Assembly (NCBI GenBank): GCA_037954325.1
Contig: JBBMNZ010000007.1
Coordinates: forward strand, 21,215,269 to 21,279,268
DNA length: 64,000 nucleotides
Direction: 5' to 3'
Source: Fistularia commersonii
Taxonomy: Eukaryota; Chordata; Actinopteri; Syngnathiformes; Fistulariidae
Part shown: positions 35,976 to 49,266 of the stretch, in pieces
Numbering within the stretch: the stretch's first letter is position 1
Layout of the letters: the number at the start of each line of letters is the position of its first letter
The notes under the pieces: model-generated
Told to the model about the DNA's origin: nothing
Databases searched by the model: none
What the model saw: the letters and a program-made list of their open reading frames with translations, nothing else
Made by a program: the position numbers and the translations under genes

Positions 35976-37440
35976 TAAGTCAACATCATTGTGATCCTGC
36001 TACATTTTGAAAAGATATAGCCATATGGTCAAAAAGAGTTCATCTCATTGAGTAGAAGCTTTTTTGATAAAGAGTGTAAATAACTAAAGATTCCTTTCTA
36101 GCAGCTTGCTGGTGCTGAAATATGTTGAAAAGGGCTTAATTCTGCATGATATAAGTCAAAATCATTGTGATCCTGCAACATTTTGAAAAGATATAGCCAT
36201 ACGGTCAAAAAGTGTTTATCTCACTGAGTTGAAGCGTTTTTGATAAAGAGTATTAATAACTAAAGATTCTTTTCTAGCAGCTTGCTGGTTCTGAAATATG
36301 TTGAAAAGGGCTTGATTTTGCATAACATAAGTCAAAATCATTGTGATCCTGCAACATTTTGAAAAGGAATAGCCATACGGTCAAAAAGTGTTTATCTAAC
36401 TGAGTTGAAGCGTATTTGATAAAGAGTGTCAATAACTAAAGATTCCTTTCTAGCAGCTTGCTGGTGCTGAAATATGTTGAAAAGGGCTTAATTCTGCATA
36501 CTATAAGTCAAAATCATTGTGATCCTGCAACATTTTGAAAAGATATAGCCATACGGTCAAAAAGTGTTTATCTCACTGAGTTGAAGCTTTTTTGATAAAG
36601 AGTGTCAAAAACAAAAGATTCCTTTCTAACAGCTTGCTCGTGCTGAAATATGTTGAAAAGGGCTTGATTCTGCATCATATAAGTCAAATTCATTGTGATC
36701 CTGCAACATTTTGAAAAGATATAGCCATACGGTCAAAAAGTGTTTATCTCACTGAGTTGAAGCTTTTTTGCAACAGAGTGTCAATAACTAAAGATTCCTT
36801 TCTAGCAGCTTGCTGGTGCTGAAATATGTTGAAAAGGGCTTGATTCTGCATAATATAAGTCAAAATCATTGTGATCCTGCTACATTTTGAAAAGATATAG
36901 CCATATGGTCAAAAAGAGTTTATCTCACTGAGTTGAAGCTTTTTTACAACAGAGTGTCAATAACTAAAGATTCCTTCTAGCAGCTTACTGGTGCTGAAAT
37001 ATGTTGAAAAGGGCTTAATTCTGCATAATATAAGTCAAATTCATTGTGATCCTGCAACATTTTGAAAAAATATAGCCATACGGTCAAAAAGTGTCTATCT
37101 CACTGAGTTGAAGCTTTTTTGCAACAGAGTGTCAATAACTAAAGATTCCTTTCTAGCAGCTTGCTGGTGCTGAAATATGTTGAAAAGGGCTTGATTCTGC
37201 ATAATATAAGTCAAAATCATTGTGATCCTGCAACATTTTAAAAAGATATAGCCATATGGTCAAAAAGTGTTTATCTCACTGAGTTGAAGCTTTTTTGCAA
37301 CAGAGTGCCAATAACTAAAGATTCCTTCTAGCAGCTTGCTGGTGCTGAAATATGTTGAAAAGGGCTTGATTCTGCATAATATAAGTCAAATTCATTGTGA
37401 TCCTGCAACATTTTGAAAAGTTATTGCCATACGGTCAAAA
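35976..37440. repeat. Copy of the 30.5-32.0 kb block (31-monomer offset)
   Basis: 'gagttcatctcattgag' at 30,583 recurs at 36,036, an offset of 5,453 bp. Shared private changes run through the block: 'gaaaaggaatagcc', 'ttctaacagcttgctcgtg', 'gcatcatataag', 'gcagcttactggtgc', 'gaaaaaatatagcc', 'aaaaagtgtctatc' and 'gaaaagttattgcc'. The two copies differ by few bases, for example 'gcataatataag' versus 'gcatactataag' near 36,495. Confidence 0.75.
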
Positions 37441-39105
37441 AGTGTTTATCTCACTGAGTTGAAGCTTTTTTGCAACAGAGTGCCAATAACTAAAGATTCC
37501 TTCTAGCAGCTTGCTGGTGCTGAAATATGTTGAAAAGGGCTTGATTCTGCATAATATAAGTCAAATTCATTGTGATCCTGCAACATTTTGAAAAGATATA
37601 GCCATACGGTCAAAAAGTGTTTATCTCACTGAGTTGAAGCTTTTTTGCAACAGAGTGTCAATAACTAAAGATTCCTTTCTAGCAGCTTGCTGGTGCTTAA
37701 ATATGTTGAAAAGGGCTTGATTTTGCATAATATAAGTCAACATCATTGTGATCCTGCTACATTTTGAAAAGATATAGCCATATGGTCAAAAAGAGTTTAT
37801 CTCATTGAGTAGAAGCTTTTTTGATAAAGAGTGTAAATAACTAAAGATTCCTTTCTAGCAGCTTGCTGGTGCTGAAATATGTTGAAAAGGGCTTAATTCT
37901 GCATGATATAAGTCAAAATCATTGTGATCCTGCAACATTTTGAAAAGATATAGCCATACGGTCAAAAAGTGTTTATCTCACTGAGTTGAAGCGTTTTTGA
38001 TAAAGAGTATTAATAACTAAAGATTCTTTTCTAGCAGCTTGCTGGTTCTGAAATATGTTGAAAAGGGCTTGATTTTGCATAACATAAGTCAAAATCATTG
38101 TGATCCTGCAACATTTTGAAAAGATATAGCCATACGGTCAAAAAGTGTTTATCTAACTGAGTTGAAGCGTATTTGATAAAGAGTGTCAATAACTAAAGAT
38201 TCTTATCTAGCAGCTTGCTGGTTCTGAAATATGTTGAAAAGGGCTTAATTCTGCATAATATAAGTCAAAATCATTGTGATCCTGCAAAATTTTGAAAAGA
38301 TATAGCCATACGGTCAAAAAGTGTTTATCTCACTGAGTTGAAGGTTTTTTGCAACAGAGTGTCAATAACTAAAGATTCCTTTCTAGCAGCTTGCTGGTGC
38401 TGAAATATGTTGAAAAAGGGCTTGATTCTACATAATATATGTCAAAATTATTGTGATCCTGCAACATTTTGAAAAGATATAGCCATTCGGTCAAAAAGTG
38501 TTTATCTCACTGAGTTGAAGCGTTTTTGATAAAGAGTGTCAATAACTAAAGATTCTTTTCTAGCAGCTTGCTGGTGCTGAAATATGTTGAAAAGGGCTTG
38601 ATTCTGCATAATATAAGTCAAAATCATTGTGATCCTGCAACATTTTGAAAAGATATAGCCATACGGTCAAAAAGTGTTTATCTCACAGAGTAGAAGCGTT
38701 TTTGATAAAGAGTGTCAATAACTAAGTATTCTTTTCTAGCAGCTTGCTGGTGCTGAAATATGTTGAAAAGGGCTTAATTCTGCATAATATAAGTCAAATT
38801 CATTGTGATCCTGCAACATTTTGAAAAGATATAGCCATACGGTCAAAAAGTGTTTATCTCACTGAGTTGAAGCGTTTTTGATAAAGAGTGTCAATAACTA
38901 AAGATTCCTTTCTAGCAGCTTGCTGGTGCTGAAATATGTTGAAAAGGGCTTGATTCTGCATAATATACGTCAAATTCATTGTGATCCTGCAACATTTTAA
39001 AAAGATATAGCCATATGGTCAAAAAGTGTTTATCTCACTGAGTTGAAGCTTTTTTGCAACAGAGTGTCAATAACTAAAGATTCCTTTCTAGCAGCTTGCT
39101 GGTGC
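37441..39105. repeat. Family B mosaic, partner of 33.6-34.3 kb (23-monomer offset)
   Basis: Contains 'gattcttatctagcagc' with 'ctggttctgaaat' at about 38,195, the partner of 34,151 (offset about 4,044 bp). It is followed by 'gaaggttttttgcaacag' and a monomer with 'gggcttgattctacataata' and 'tatgtcaaaattattg' (about 38,410-38,450). That short series reappears far to the right, at 57.5-57.8 kb. The rest is ordinary B satellite. Confidence 0.7.
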
Positions 39106-40210
39106 TGAAATATGTTGAAAAGGGCTTGATTCTGCATAATTTAAGTCAAAATCATTGCGATCCTGCAACATTTTGAAAAGATATAGCCATACGGTCAAAA
39201 AGTGTTTATCTCACTGAGTTGAAGCGTTTTTGATAAAGAGTATCAATAACTAAAGATTCTTTTCTAGCAGCTTGCTGGTGCTGAAATATGTTGAAAAGGG
39301 CTTGATTCTGCATAACATAACTCAAAATCATTGTGATCATGCAACATTTTGAAAAGATATAGCCATACGGTCAAAAAGTGTTTATCTCACTGAGTTGAAG
39401 CGTTTTTGATACAGAGTGCCAATAACTAAAGATTCTTTTCTAGCAGCTTGCTGGTGCTTAAATATGTTGAAAAGGGCTTGATTCTGCATAACATAAGTCA
39501 AACTCATTGTGATCCTGCAACATTTTAAAAAGATAGAGCCATATGATCGAAAAGTGTTTATCTCACTGAGTTGAAGCTTTTTAGCAACAGTGTCAATAAC
39601 TAAAGATTCCTTTCTAGCAGCTTGCTGGTGCTCAATTATGTTGAAAAGGGCTTGATTCTGCATAATATAAGTCAAAATCATTGTGATCCTGCAACATTTT
39701 GAAAAGATATAGCCATACGGTCAAAAAGTGTTTATCTCACTGAGTTGAAGCGTTTTTGATAAAGAGTGTCAATAACTAAAGATTCTTTTCTAGCAGCTTG
39801 CTGGTAATGAAATATGTTGAAAAGGGCTTGATTCTGCATAATATAAGTAAAAATCATTGTGATCCTGCAACATTTTGAAAAGATATAGCCATACGGTCAA
39901 AAAGTGTTTATCTCACAGAGTAGAAGCGTTTTTCATAAAGAGTGTAAATAACTAAAGACTCTTTTCTAGCAGCTTGCTGGTGCTGAAATATGTTGAAAAG
40001 GGCTTAATTCTGCATAATATAAGTCAAAATCATTGTGATCCTGCAACATTTTGAAAAGATATAGCCATACGGTCAAAAAGTGTTTATCTCACTGAGTTGA
40101 AGCTTTTTTGATAAAGAGTGTCAATAACTAAAAATTCCTTTCGAGCAGCTTGCTGGTGCTGAAATATGTTGAAAAGGGCTTGATTCTGCATAATATAAGT
40201 CAAATTCATT
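39106..40210. repeat. Copy of the 34.5-35.6 kb block (26-monomer offset)
   Basis: The landmark at 34,810 recurs at 39,382 (offset 4,572 bp). Shared markers in order are 'cataatttaag', 'cataactcaaaatc' with 'gatcatgcaac', the 174 bp variant monomer, 'ttttcataaagag' with 'aaagactc', and 'tttcgagcagc'. The private change 'gctggtaatgaaat' (near 39,803) is absent from the partner. Confidence 0.75.
39568..39741. repeat. 174 bp variant family B monomer, copy 3
   Basis: Same deletion and linked substitutions, with the upstream 'cataactcaaaatc' monomer shared with the copies at 32,533 and 34,996. The preceding monomer differs from those by 'gtgcttaaatatg'. Confidence 0.9.
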
Positions 40211-42740
40211 GTGATCCTGCAACATTTTGAAAAGATATAGCCATATGGTCAAAAAGTGTTTATCTCACTGAGTTGAAGCTTTTTTGCAACAGAGTGTCAA
40301 TAACTAAAGATTCCTTTCTAGCAGCTTGCTGGTGCTGAAATATGTTGAAAAGGGCTTGATTCTGCATAATTTAAGTCAAAATCATTGCGATCCTGCAACA
40401 TTTTGAAAAGATATAGCCATACGGTCAAAAAGTGTTTATCTCACTGAGTTGAAGCTTTTTTGATAAAGAGTGTCAATAACTAAAAATTCCTTTCTAGCAG
40501 CTTGCTGGTGCTGAAATATGTTGAAAAGGGCTTGATTCTGCATAATAAAAGTCAAAATCATTGTGATCCTGCAACATTTTGAAAAGATATAGCCATATGG
40601 TCAAAAAGTGTTTATCTCAATGAGTTGAAGCTTTTTTGCAACAGAGTGTCAATCACTAAAGATTCCTTTCTAGCAGCTTGCTGGTGCTGAAATATGTTGA
40701 AAAGGGCTTGATTCTGCATAATATCAGTCAAAATCATTGCGATCCTGCAACATTTTGAAAAGATATAGCCATAAGGTCAAAAAGTGTTTATCTCACTGAG
40801 TTGAAGCGTTTTTGATAAAGAGTATCAATAACTAAAGATTCTTTTCTAGCAGCTTGCTGGTGCTGAAATATGTTGAAAAGGGCTTGATTCTGCATAAAAT
40901 AAGTTAAAATCATTGTGATCCTGATACATTTTGAAAAGATATAGCCATACGGTCAAAAAGTGTTTATCTCACTGAGTTGAAGCGTTTTTGATAAAGAGTG
41001 TCAATAACTAAAGATTCTTTTCTAGCAGCTTGCTGGTGCTGAAATATGTTGAAAAGAGCTTGATTTTGCATAACATAAGTCAAAATCATTGTGATCCTGC
41101 AACATTTTGAAAATATATAGCCATACGGTCAAAAAGTGTTTATCTCACTGAGTTGAAGCTTTTTTGCAACAGAGTGTCAATAACTAAAGATTCCTTTCTA
41201 GCAGCTTTCTGGTGCTGAAATATGTTGAAAAGGGCTTGATTCTGCATAATACAAGTCAAAATCATTGTGATCCTGCAACATTTTAAAAAGATATAGCCAT
41301 GCGGTCAAAAAGTGTTTACCTTACTGAGTTGAAGCTTTTTTGCAACAGAGTGTCAATAACTAAAGATTCCTTTCTAGCAGCTTGCTGGTGCTGAAATATG
41401 TTGAAAAGGGCTTGATTCTGCATAATATAAGTCAAATTCATTTTGATCCTGCAACATTTTGAAAAGATATAGCCATATGGTCAAAAAGTGTTTATCTCAC
41501 TGAGTTGAAGCTTTTTTGCAACGGACTGTCAATAACTAAAGATTCCTTTCTAGCAGCTTGCTGGTGCTGAAATATGTTGAAAATGGCTTGATTCTGCATA
41601 ATTTAAGTCAAAATCATTGCGATCTTGCAACATTTTGAAAAGATATAGCCAAACGGTCAAAAAGTGTTTATCTCACTGAGTTGAAGCGTTTTTGATAAAG
41701 AGTGTCAATAACTAAAGATTCTTTTCTAGCAGCTTGCTGGTGCTGAAATATGTTGAAAAAGGCTTAATTCTGCATAATATAAGTCAAAATCATTGTGATC
41801 CTGCAACATTTTGAAAAGATATAGCCATACGGTCAAAAAGTGTTTATCTCACTGAGTTGAAGCTTTTTTGATAAAGAGTGTCAATAACTAAAGATTCCTT
41901 TCTAGCAGCTTGCTGGTGCTGAAATATGTTGAAAAGGGCTTGATTCTGCATATTATAAGTCAAATTCATTGTGATCTTGCAACATTTTGAAAAGATATAG
42001 CCATACGGTCAAAAAGTGTTTATCTCACTGAGTTGAAGCTTTTTTGCAACAGAGTGTCAATAACTAAAGATTCCTTTCTAGCAGCTTGCTGGTGCTGAAA
42101 TATGTTGAAAAGGGCTTGATTCTGCATAATATAAGTCAAATTCATTGTGATCCTGCAACATTTTGAAAAGATATAGCCATACGGTCAAAAAGTGTTTATC
42201 TCACAGAGTTGAAGCGTTTTTGATAAAGAGTGTAAATAACTAAATATTCCTTTCTAGCAGCTTGCTGGTGCTGAAATATGTTGAAAAGGGCTTGATTCTG
42301 CATAATTTAAGTCAAAATCATTGCGATCCTGCAACATTTTGAAAAGATATAGCCATACGGTCAAAAAGTGTTTATCTCACTGAGTTGAAGCTTTTTTGAT
42401 AAAGAGTATCAATAACTAAAGATTCTTTTCTAGCAGCTTGCTGGTGCTGAAATATGTTGAAAAGGGCTTGATTCTGCATAATATAAGTAAAATTCATTGT
42501 GATCCTGCAACATTTTGAAAAGATATAGCCATATGGTCAAAAAGTGTTTATCTCACTGAGTTGAAGCTTTTTTGCAACAGAGTGTCAGTAACTAAAGATT
42601 CCTTTCTAGCAGCTTACTGGTGCTGAAATATGTTGAAAAGGGCTTGATTCTGCATAATATAAGTCAAAATCATTGTGATCCTGCACCATTTTGAAAAGAT
42701 GTAGCCATACGGTCAAAAAGTGTTTATCTCACTGAGTTGA
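40211..42740. repeat. Family B mosaic without an evident HOR
   Basis: About 14 monomers. The part at about 40,470-40,970 ('cataataaaagtc', then 'cataatatcagtc', then 'gatcctgatacatttt') has a clear partner at about 52,430-52,930, some 12 kb away. Other monomers carry private changes such as 'tttaccttactgag' (near 41,316), 'caacggactgtc' (near 41,519) and 'agccaaacggtc' (near 41,647). Nothing but satellite is present. Confidence 0.65.
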
Positions 42741-43613
42741 AGCTTTTTTGCAACAGAGTGTCAATCACTAAAGATTCCTTTCTAGCAGCTTGCTGGTGCT
42801 GAAATATGTTGAAAAGGGCTTGTTTCTGCATAATATAAGTTAAAATCATTGTGATCCTGCTACATTTTGAAAAGATATAGCCATATGGTCAAAAAGTGTT
42901 TATCTCAATGAGTTGAAGCTTTTTTGCAACAGAGTGTCAATCACTAAAGATTCCTTTCTAGCAGCTTGCTGGTGCTGAAATATGTTGAAAAGGGCTTGTT
43001 TCTGCATAATATAAGTTAAAATCATCGTGATCCTGCTACATTTTGAAAAGATATAGCCATACGGTCAAAAAGTGTTTATCTCACTGAGTTGAAGCGTTTT
43101 TGATAAAGAGTGTAAATAACTAAAGATTCTTTTCTAGCAGCTTGCTGGTGCTGAAATATGTTGAAAAGGGCTTGATTCTGCATAATAATAGTCAAAATCA
43201 TTGTGATCCTGCAACATTTTAAAAAGATATAGCCATATGGTCAAAAAGTGTTTATCTCAATGAGTTGAAGCTTTTTTGCAACAGAGTGTCAATAACTAAA
43301 GATTCCTTTCTAGCAGCTTGCTGGTGCTGAAATATATTGAAAAGGGCTTGATTCTGCATAACATAAGTCAAACTCATTGTGATCCTGCAACACTTTGAAA
43401 AGATATAGCCATACGGTCAAAAAGTGGTTATCTCACTGAGCTGAAGCTTTTTTGCAACAGAATGTCAATAACTAAAGATTCCTTTCTAGCAGCTTGCTGG
43501 TGCTGAAATATGTTGAAAAGGGCTTGATTCTGCATAATATAAGTCAAAATCATTGTGATACTGCAACATTTTAAAAAGATAGAGCCATATGATCGAAAAG
43601 TGTTTATCTCACT

Positions 43614-43787
43614 GAGTTGAAGCTTTTTAGCAACAGTGTCAATAACTAAAGATTCCTTTCTAGCAGCTTGCTGGTGCTGAAATATGTTGAAAAGGGCTTG
43701 ATTCTGCATAATATAAGTCAAAATCATTGTGATCCTGCAACATTTTGAAAAGATATAGCCATATGGTCAAAAAGTGTTTATCTCAAT
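43614..43787. repeat. 174 bp variant family B monomer, copy 4
   Basis: Same deletion and 'catatgatcgaaaagtg', but in a second flanking context. The upstream monomers carry 'gcaacactttg', 'aagtggttatc', 'gagctgaagc' and 'gatactgcaac'. The copies at 45,548, 51,177 and 55,222 share this context. Confidence 0.9.
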
Positions 43788-44649
43788 GAGTTGAAGCGTT
43801 TTTGATAAAGAGTGTAAATGACTAAAGATTCTTTTCTAGCAGCTTGCTGGTGCTGAAATATGTTGAAAAGGGCTTAATTCTGCATAATATAAGTCAAATT
43901 CATTGTGATCCTGCAACATTTTAAAAAGATATAGCCATATGGTCAAAAAGTGTTTATCTCACTGAGTTGAAGCTTTTTAGCATCAGAGTGTCAATAACTA
44001 AAGATTCCTTTCTAGCAGCTTGCTGGTGCTGAAATATGTTGAAAAGGGCTTAATTCTGCATAATAAAAGTCAAAATCATTGTGATCCTGCAACATTTTGA
44101 AAAGATATAGCCATACGGTCAAAAAGTGTTTATCTCACTGAGTTGAAGCGTTTTTGATAAAGAGTGTAAATAACTAAAGATTCTTTTCTAGCAGCTTGCT
44201 GGTGCTGAAATATTTTGAAAAGGGCTTAATTCTGCATAATATAAGTCAAATTCATTGTGATCCTGCAACATTTTAAAAAGATATAGCCATATGGTCAAAA
44301 AGTGTTTATCTCACTGAGTTGAAGCTTTTTAGCATCAGAGTGTCAATAACTAAAGATTCCTTTCTAGCAGCTTGCTGGTGCTGAAATATGTTGAAAAGGG
44401 CTTGATTCTGCATAATATAAGTCAAAATCATTGTGATCCTGCAACATTTTAAAAAGATATAGCCATACGGTCAAAAAGTGTTTATCTCACTGAGTTGAAG
44501 CTTTTTTGCAACAGAGTGTCAATAACTAAAGATTCCTTTCTAGCAGCTTGCTGGTGCTGAAATATGTTGAAAAGGGCTTGTTTCTGCATAATATAAGTTA
44601 AAATCATTGTGATCCTGCTACATTTTGAAAAGATATAGCCATATGGTCA

Positions 44650-45240
44650 AAAAGAGTTTATCTCAATGAGTTGAAGCTTTTTTGATAAAGAGTGTCAATA
44701 ACTATAGATTCCTTTCTAGCAGCTTCCTGTTGCTGAAATATGTTGAAAAGGGCTTAATTCTACATAATATAAGTCATAATCATTGTGACCCTGCAACATT
44801 TTAAAAAGATATAGCCATATGGTCAAAAAGTGTTTATCTCACTGAGTTGAAGCTTTTTTGCAACAGAGTGTCAATAACTAAAGATTCCTTTCTAGCAGCT
44901 TGCTGGTGCTGAAATATGTTGAAAAGGGCTTGATTCTGCATAATAAAAGTCAAAATCATTGTGATCCTGCAACATTTTGAAAAGATATAGCCATACGGTC
45001 AAAAAGTGTTTATCTCACTGAGTTGAAGCTTTTTTGATAAAGAGTGTCAATAACTAAAGATTCCTTTCTAGCAGCTTCCTGTTGCTGAAATATGTTGAAA
45101 AGGGCTTAATTCTACATAATATAAGTCATAATCATTGTGACCCTGCAACATTTTAAAAAGATATAGCCATATGGTCAAAAAGTGTTTATCTCACTGAGTT
45201 GAAGCTTTTTTGCAACAGAGTGTCAATAACTAAAGATTCC
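44650..45240. repeat. 352 bp dimer duplication with 'cttcctgttgctg' monomer
   Basis: The rare form 'gcagcttcctgttgctg' with 'cttaattctacataat' and 'gtcataatc' occurs at about 44,723 and again exactly two monomers (352 bp) later. The same form appears singly at about 48,240 and 50,528. Confidence 0.75.
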
Positions 45241-45547
45241 TTTCTAGCAGCTTGCTGGTGCTGAAATATGTTGAAAAGGGCTTGATTCTGCATAACATAA
45301 GTCAAACTCATTGTGATCCTGCAACACTTTGAAAAGATATAGCCATACGGTCAAAAAGTGGTTATCTCACTGAGCTGAAGCTTTTTTGCAACAGAATGTC
45401 AATAACTAAAGATTCCTTTCTAGCAGCTTGCTGGTGCTGAAATATGTTGAAAAGGGCTTGATTCTGCATAATATAAGTCAAAATCATTGTGATACTGCAA
45501 CATTTTAAAAAGATAGAGCCATATGATCGAAAAGTGTTTATCTCACT

Positions 45548-45721
45548 GAGTTGAAGCTTTTTAGCAACAGTGTCAATAACTAAAGATTCCTTTCTAGCAG
45601 CTTGCTGGTGCTGAATTATGTTGAAAAGGGCTTGATTCTGCATAATATAAGTCAAAATCATTGTGATCCTGCAACATTTTGAAAAGATATAGCCATACGG
45701 TCAAAAAGTGTTTATCTCACT
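45548..45721. repeat. 174 bp variant family B monomer, copy 5
   Basis: Same deletion and second-type context, 1,934 bp (11 monomers minus 2 bp) after copy 4. It carries 'gctgaattatg', as does the copy at 51,177. Confidence 0.9.
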
Positions 45722-48700
45722 GAGTTGAAGCGTTTTTGATAAAGAGTGTCAATAACTAAAGATTCTTTTCTAGCAGCTTGCTGGTGCTGAAATATGTTGA
45801 AAAGGGCTTGATTCTGCATAATATAAGTCAAAATCATTGTGATCCTGCAACATTTTGAAAAGATATAGCCATACGGTCAAAAAGTGTTTATCTCACAGAG
45901 TAGAAGCGTTTTTGATAAAGAGTGTAAATAACTAAAGATTCTTTTCTAGCAGCTTGCTGGTGCTGAAATATGTTGAAAAGGGCTTAATTCTGCATAATAT
46001 AAGTCAAAATCATTGTGATCCTGCAACATTTTGAAAAGATATAGCCATACGGTCAAAAAGTGTTTATCTCACTGAGTTGAAGCTTTTTTGATAAAGAGTG
46101 TCAATAACTAAAAATTCCTTTCGAGCAGCTTGCTGGTGCTGAAATATGTTGAAAAGGGCTTGATTCTGCATAATATAAGTCAAATTCATTGTGATCCTGC
46201 AACATTTTGAAAAGATATAGCCATACGGTCAAAAAGTTTTTATCTCACTGAGTTGAAGCTTTTTTGCAACAGAGTGTCAATAACTAAAGATTCCTTTCTA
46301 GCAGCTTGCTGGTGCTGAAATATGTTGAAAAGGGCTTGATTCTGTATAATTTAAGTCAAAATCATTGCGATCCTGCAACATTTTGAAAAGATATAGCCAT
46401 ACGGTCAAAAAGTGTTTATCTCACTGAGTTGAAGCGTTTTTGATAAAGAGTGTAAATAACTAAAGATTCTTTTCTAGCAGCTTGCTGGTGCTGAAATATG
46501 TTGAAAAGGGCTTGATTCTGCATAACATAAGTCAAAATCATTGTGATCCTGCAACATTTTGAAAAGATATAGCCATACGGTCAAAAAGTGTTTATCTCAC
46601 TGAGATGAAGCGTTTTTGATAAAGAGTGTCAATAACTAAAGATTCTTTTCTAGCAGCTTGCTGGTGCTGAAATATGTTGAAAAGGGCTTAATTCTGCATA
46701 ATATAAGTCAAATTCATTGTGATCCTGCAACATTTTGAAAAGATATAGCCATACGGTCAAAAAGTGTTTATCTCACTGAGTTGAAGCTTTTTTGCAACAG
46801 ACTGTCAATAACTAAAGATTCCTTTCTAGCAGCTTGCTGGTGCTGAAATATGTTGAAAAGGGCTTGATTCTGCATAATATAAGTCAAAATCATTGTGATC
46901 CTGCAACATTTTGAAAAGATATAGCCATATGGTCAAAAAGTGTTTATGTCACTGAGTTGAAGCTTTTTTGCAACAGAGTGTCAATAACTAAAGATTCCTT
47001 TCTAGCAGCTTGCTGGTGCTGAAATATGTTGAAAAGGGCTTGATTCTGCATAATATAAGTCAAAATCATTGTGATCCTGCAACATTTTAAAAAGATATAC
47101 CATAGGGTCAAAAAGTGTTTATCTCAATGAGTTGAAGCTTTTTTGCAACAGAGTGCCAATAACTAAAGATTCCTTTCTAGCAGCTTGCTGGTGCTGAAAT
47201 ATGTTGAAAAGGGCTTGATTCTACATAATATAAGTCAAATTCATTGTGATCCTGCAACATTTTGAAAAGATATAGCCATACGGTCAAAATATGTTTATCT
47301 CAATGAGTTGAAGCTTTTTTGATAAAGAGTGTCAACAACTAAAGATTCCTTTCTAGCAGCTTGCTGGTGCTGAAATATGTTGAAAAGGGCTTGATTCTGC
47401 ATAATATAAGTCGAAATCATTGTGATCCTGCAACATTTTGAAAAGATATAGCCATACGGTCAAAAAGTGTTTATCTCACTGAGTTGAAGCGTTTTTGATA
47501 AAAAGTATCAATAAGTAAAGATTCTTTTCTAGCAGCTTGCTGGTGCTGAAATATGTTGAAAAGAGCTTGATTTTGCATAACATAAGTCAAAATCATTGTG
47601 ATCCTGCAACATTTTGAAAAGATATAGCCATACGGTCAAAAAGTGTTTATCTCACTGAGTTGAAGCGTTTTTGATAAAGAGTGTCAATAACTAAAGATTC
47701 TTTTCTAGCAGCTTGCTGGTGCTGAAATATGTTGAAAAGGGCTTAATTCTGCATAATATAAGTCAAATTCATTGTGATCCTGCAACATTTTAAAAAGATA
47801 GAGCCATATGGTCAAAAAGTGTTTATCTCACTGAGTTGAAGCTTTTTAGCATCAGAGTGTCAATAACTAAAGATTCCTTTCTAGCAGCTTGCTGGTGCTG
47901 AAATATGTTGAAAAGGGCTTGATTCTGCATAATATAAGTCAAAATCATTGTGATCCTGCAACATTTTAAAAAGATATAGCCATACGGTCAAAAAGTGTTT
48001 ATCTCACTGAGTTGAAGCTTTTTTGCAACAGAGTGTCAATAACTAAAGATTCCTTTCTAGCAGCTTGCTGGTGCTGAAATATGTTGAAAAGGGCTTGTTT
48101 CTGCATAATATAAGTTAAAATCATTGTGATCCTGCTACATTTTGAAAAGATATAGCCATATGGTCAAAAAGAGTTTATCTCAATGAGTTGAAGCTTTTTT
48201 GATAAAGAGTGTCAATAACTAAAGATTCCTTTCTAGCAGCTTCCTGTTGCTGAAATATGTTGAAAAGGGCTTAATTCTACATAATATAAGTCATAATCAT
48301 TGTGACCCTGCAACATTTTAAAAAGATATAGCCATATGGTCAAAAAGTGTTTATCTCACTGAGTTGAAGCTTTTTTGCAACAGAGTGTCAATAACTAAAG
48401 ATTCCTTTCTAGCAGCTTGCTGGTGCTGAAATATGTTGAAAAGGGCTTGATTCTGCATAATAAAAGTCAAAATCATTGTGATCCTGCAACATTTTGAAAA
48501 GATATAGCCATACGGTCAAAAAGTGTTTATCTCACTGAGTTGAAGCTTTTTTGCAACAGAGTGTCAATAACTAAAGATTCCTTTCTAGCAGCTTGCTGGT
48601 GCTGAAATATGATGAAAAGGGCTTGATTCTGCACAATATAAGTCAAAATCATTGTGATCCTGCAACATTTTAAAAAGATAGAGCCATATTGTCAAAAAGT

Positions 48701-49266
48701 GTTTATCTCACTGAGTTGAAGCTTTTTAGCATCAGAGTGTCAATAACTAAAGATTCCTTTCTAGCAGCTTGCTGGTGCTGAAATATGTTGAAAAGGGCTT
48801 GATTCTGCATAATATAAGTCAAAATCATTGTGATCCTGCAACATTTTAAAAAGATATAGCCATACGGTCAAAAAGTGTTTATCTCACTGAGTTGAAGCTT
48901 TTTTGCAACAGAGTGTCAATCACTAAAGAGTCCTTTCTAGCAGCTTGCTGGTGCTGAAATATGTTGAAAAGGGCTTGTTTCTGCATAATATAAGTTAAAA
49001 TCATTGTGATCCTGCTACATTTTGAAAAGATATAGCCATATGGTCAAAAAGTGTTTATCTCAATGAGTTGAAGCTTTTTTGCAACAGAGTGTCAATCACT
49101 AAAGATTCCTTTCTAGCAGCTTGCTGGTGCTGAAATATGTTGAAAAGGGCTTGTTTCTGCATAATATAAGTTAAAATCATCGTGATCCTGCTACATTTTG
49201 AAAAGATATAGCCATATGGTCAAAAAGAGTTTATCTCAATGAGTTGAAGCTTTTTTGATAAAGAGT

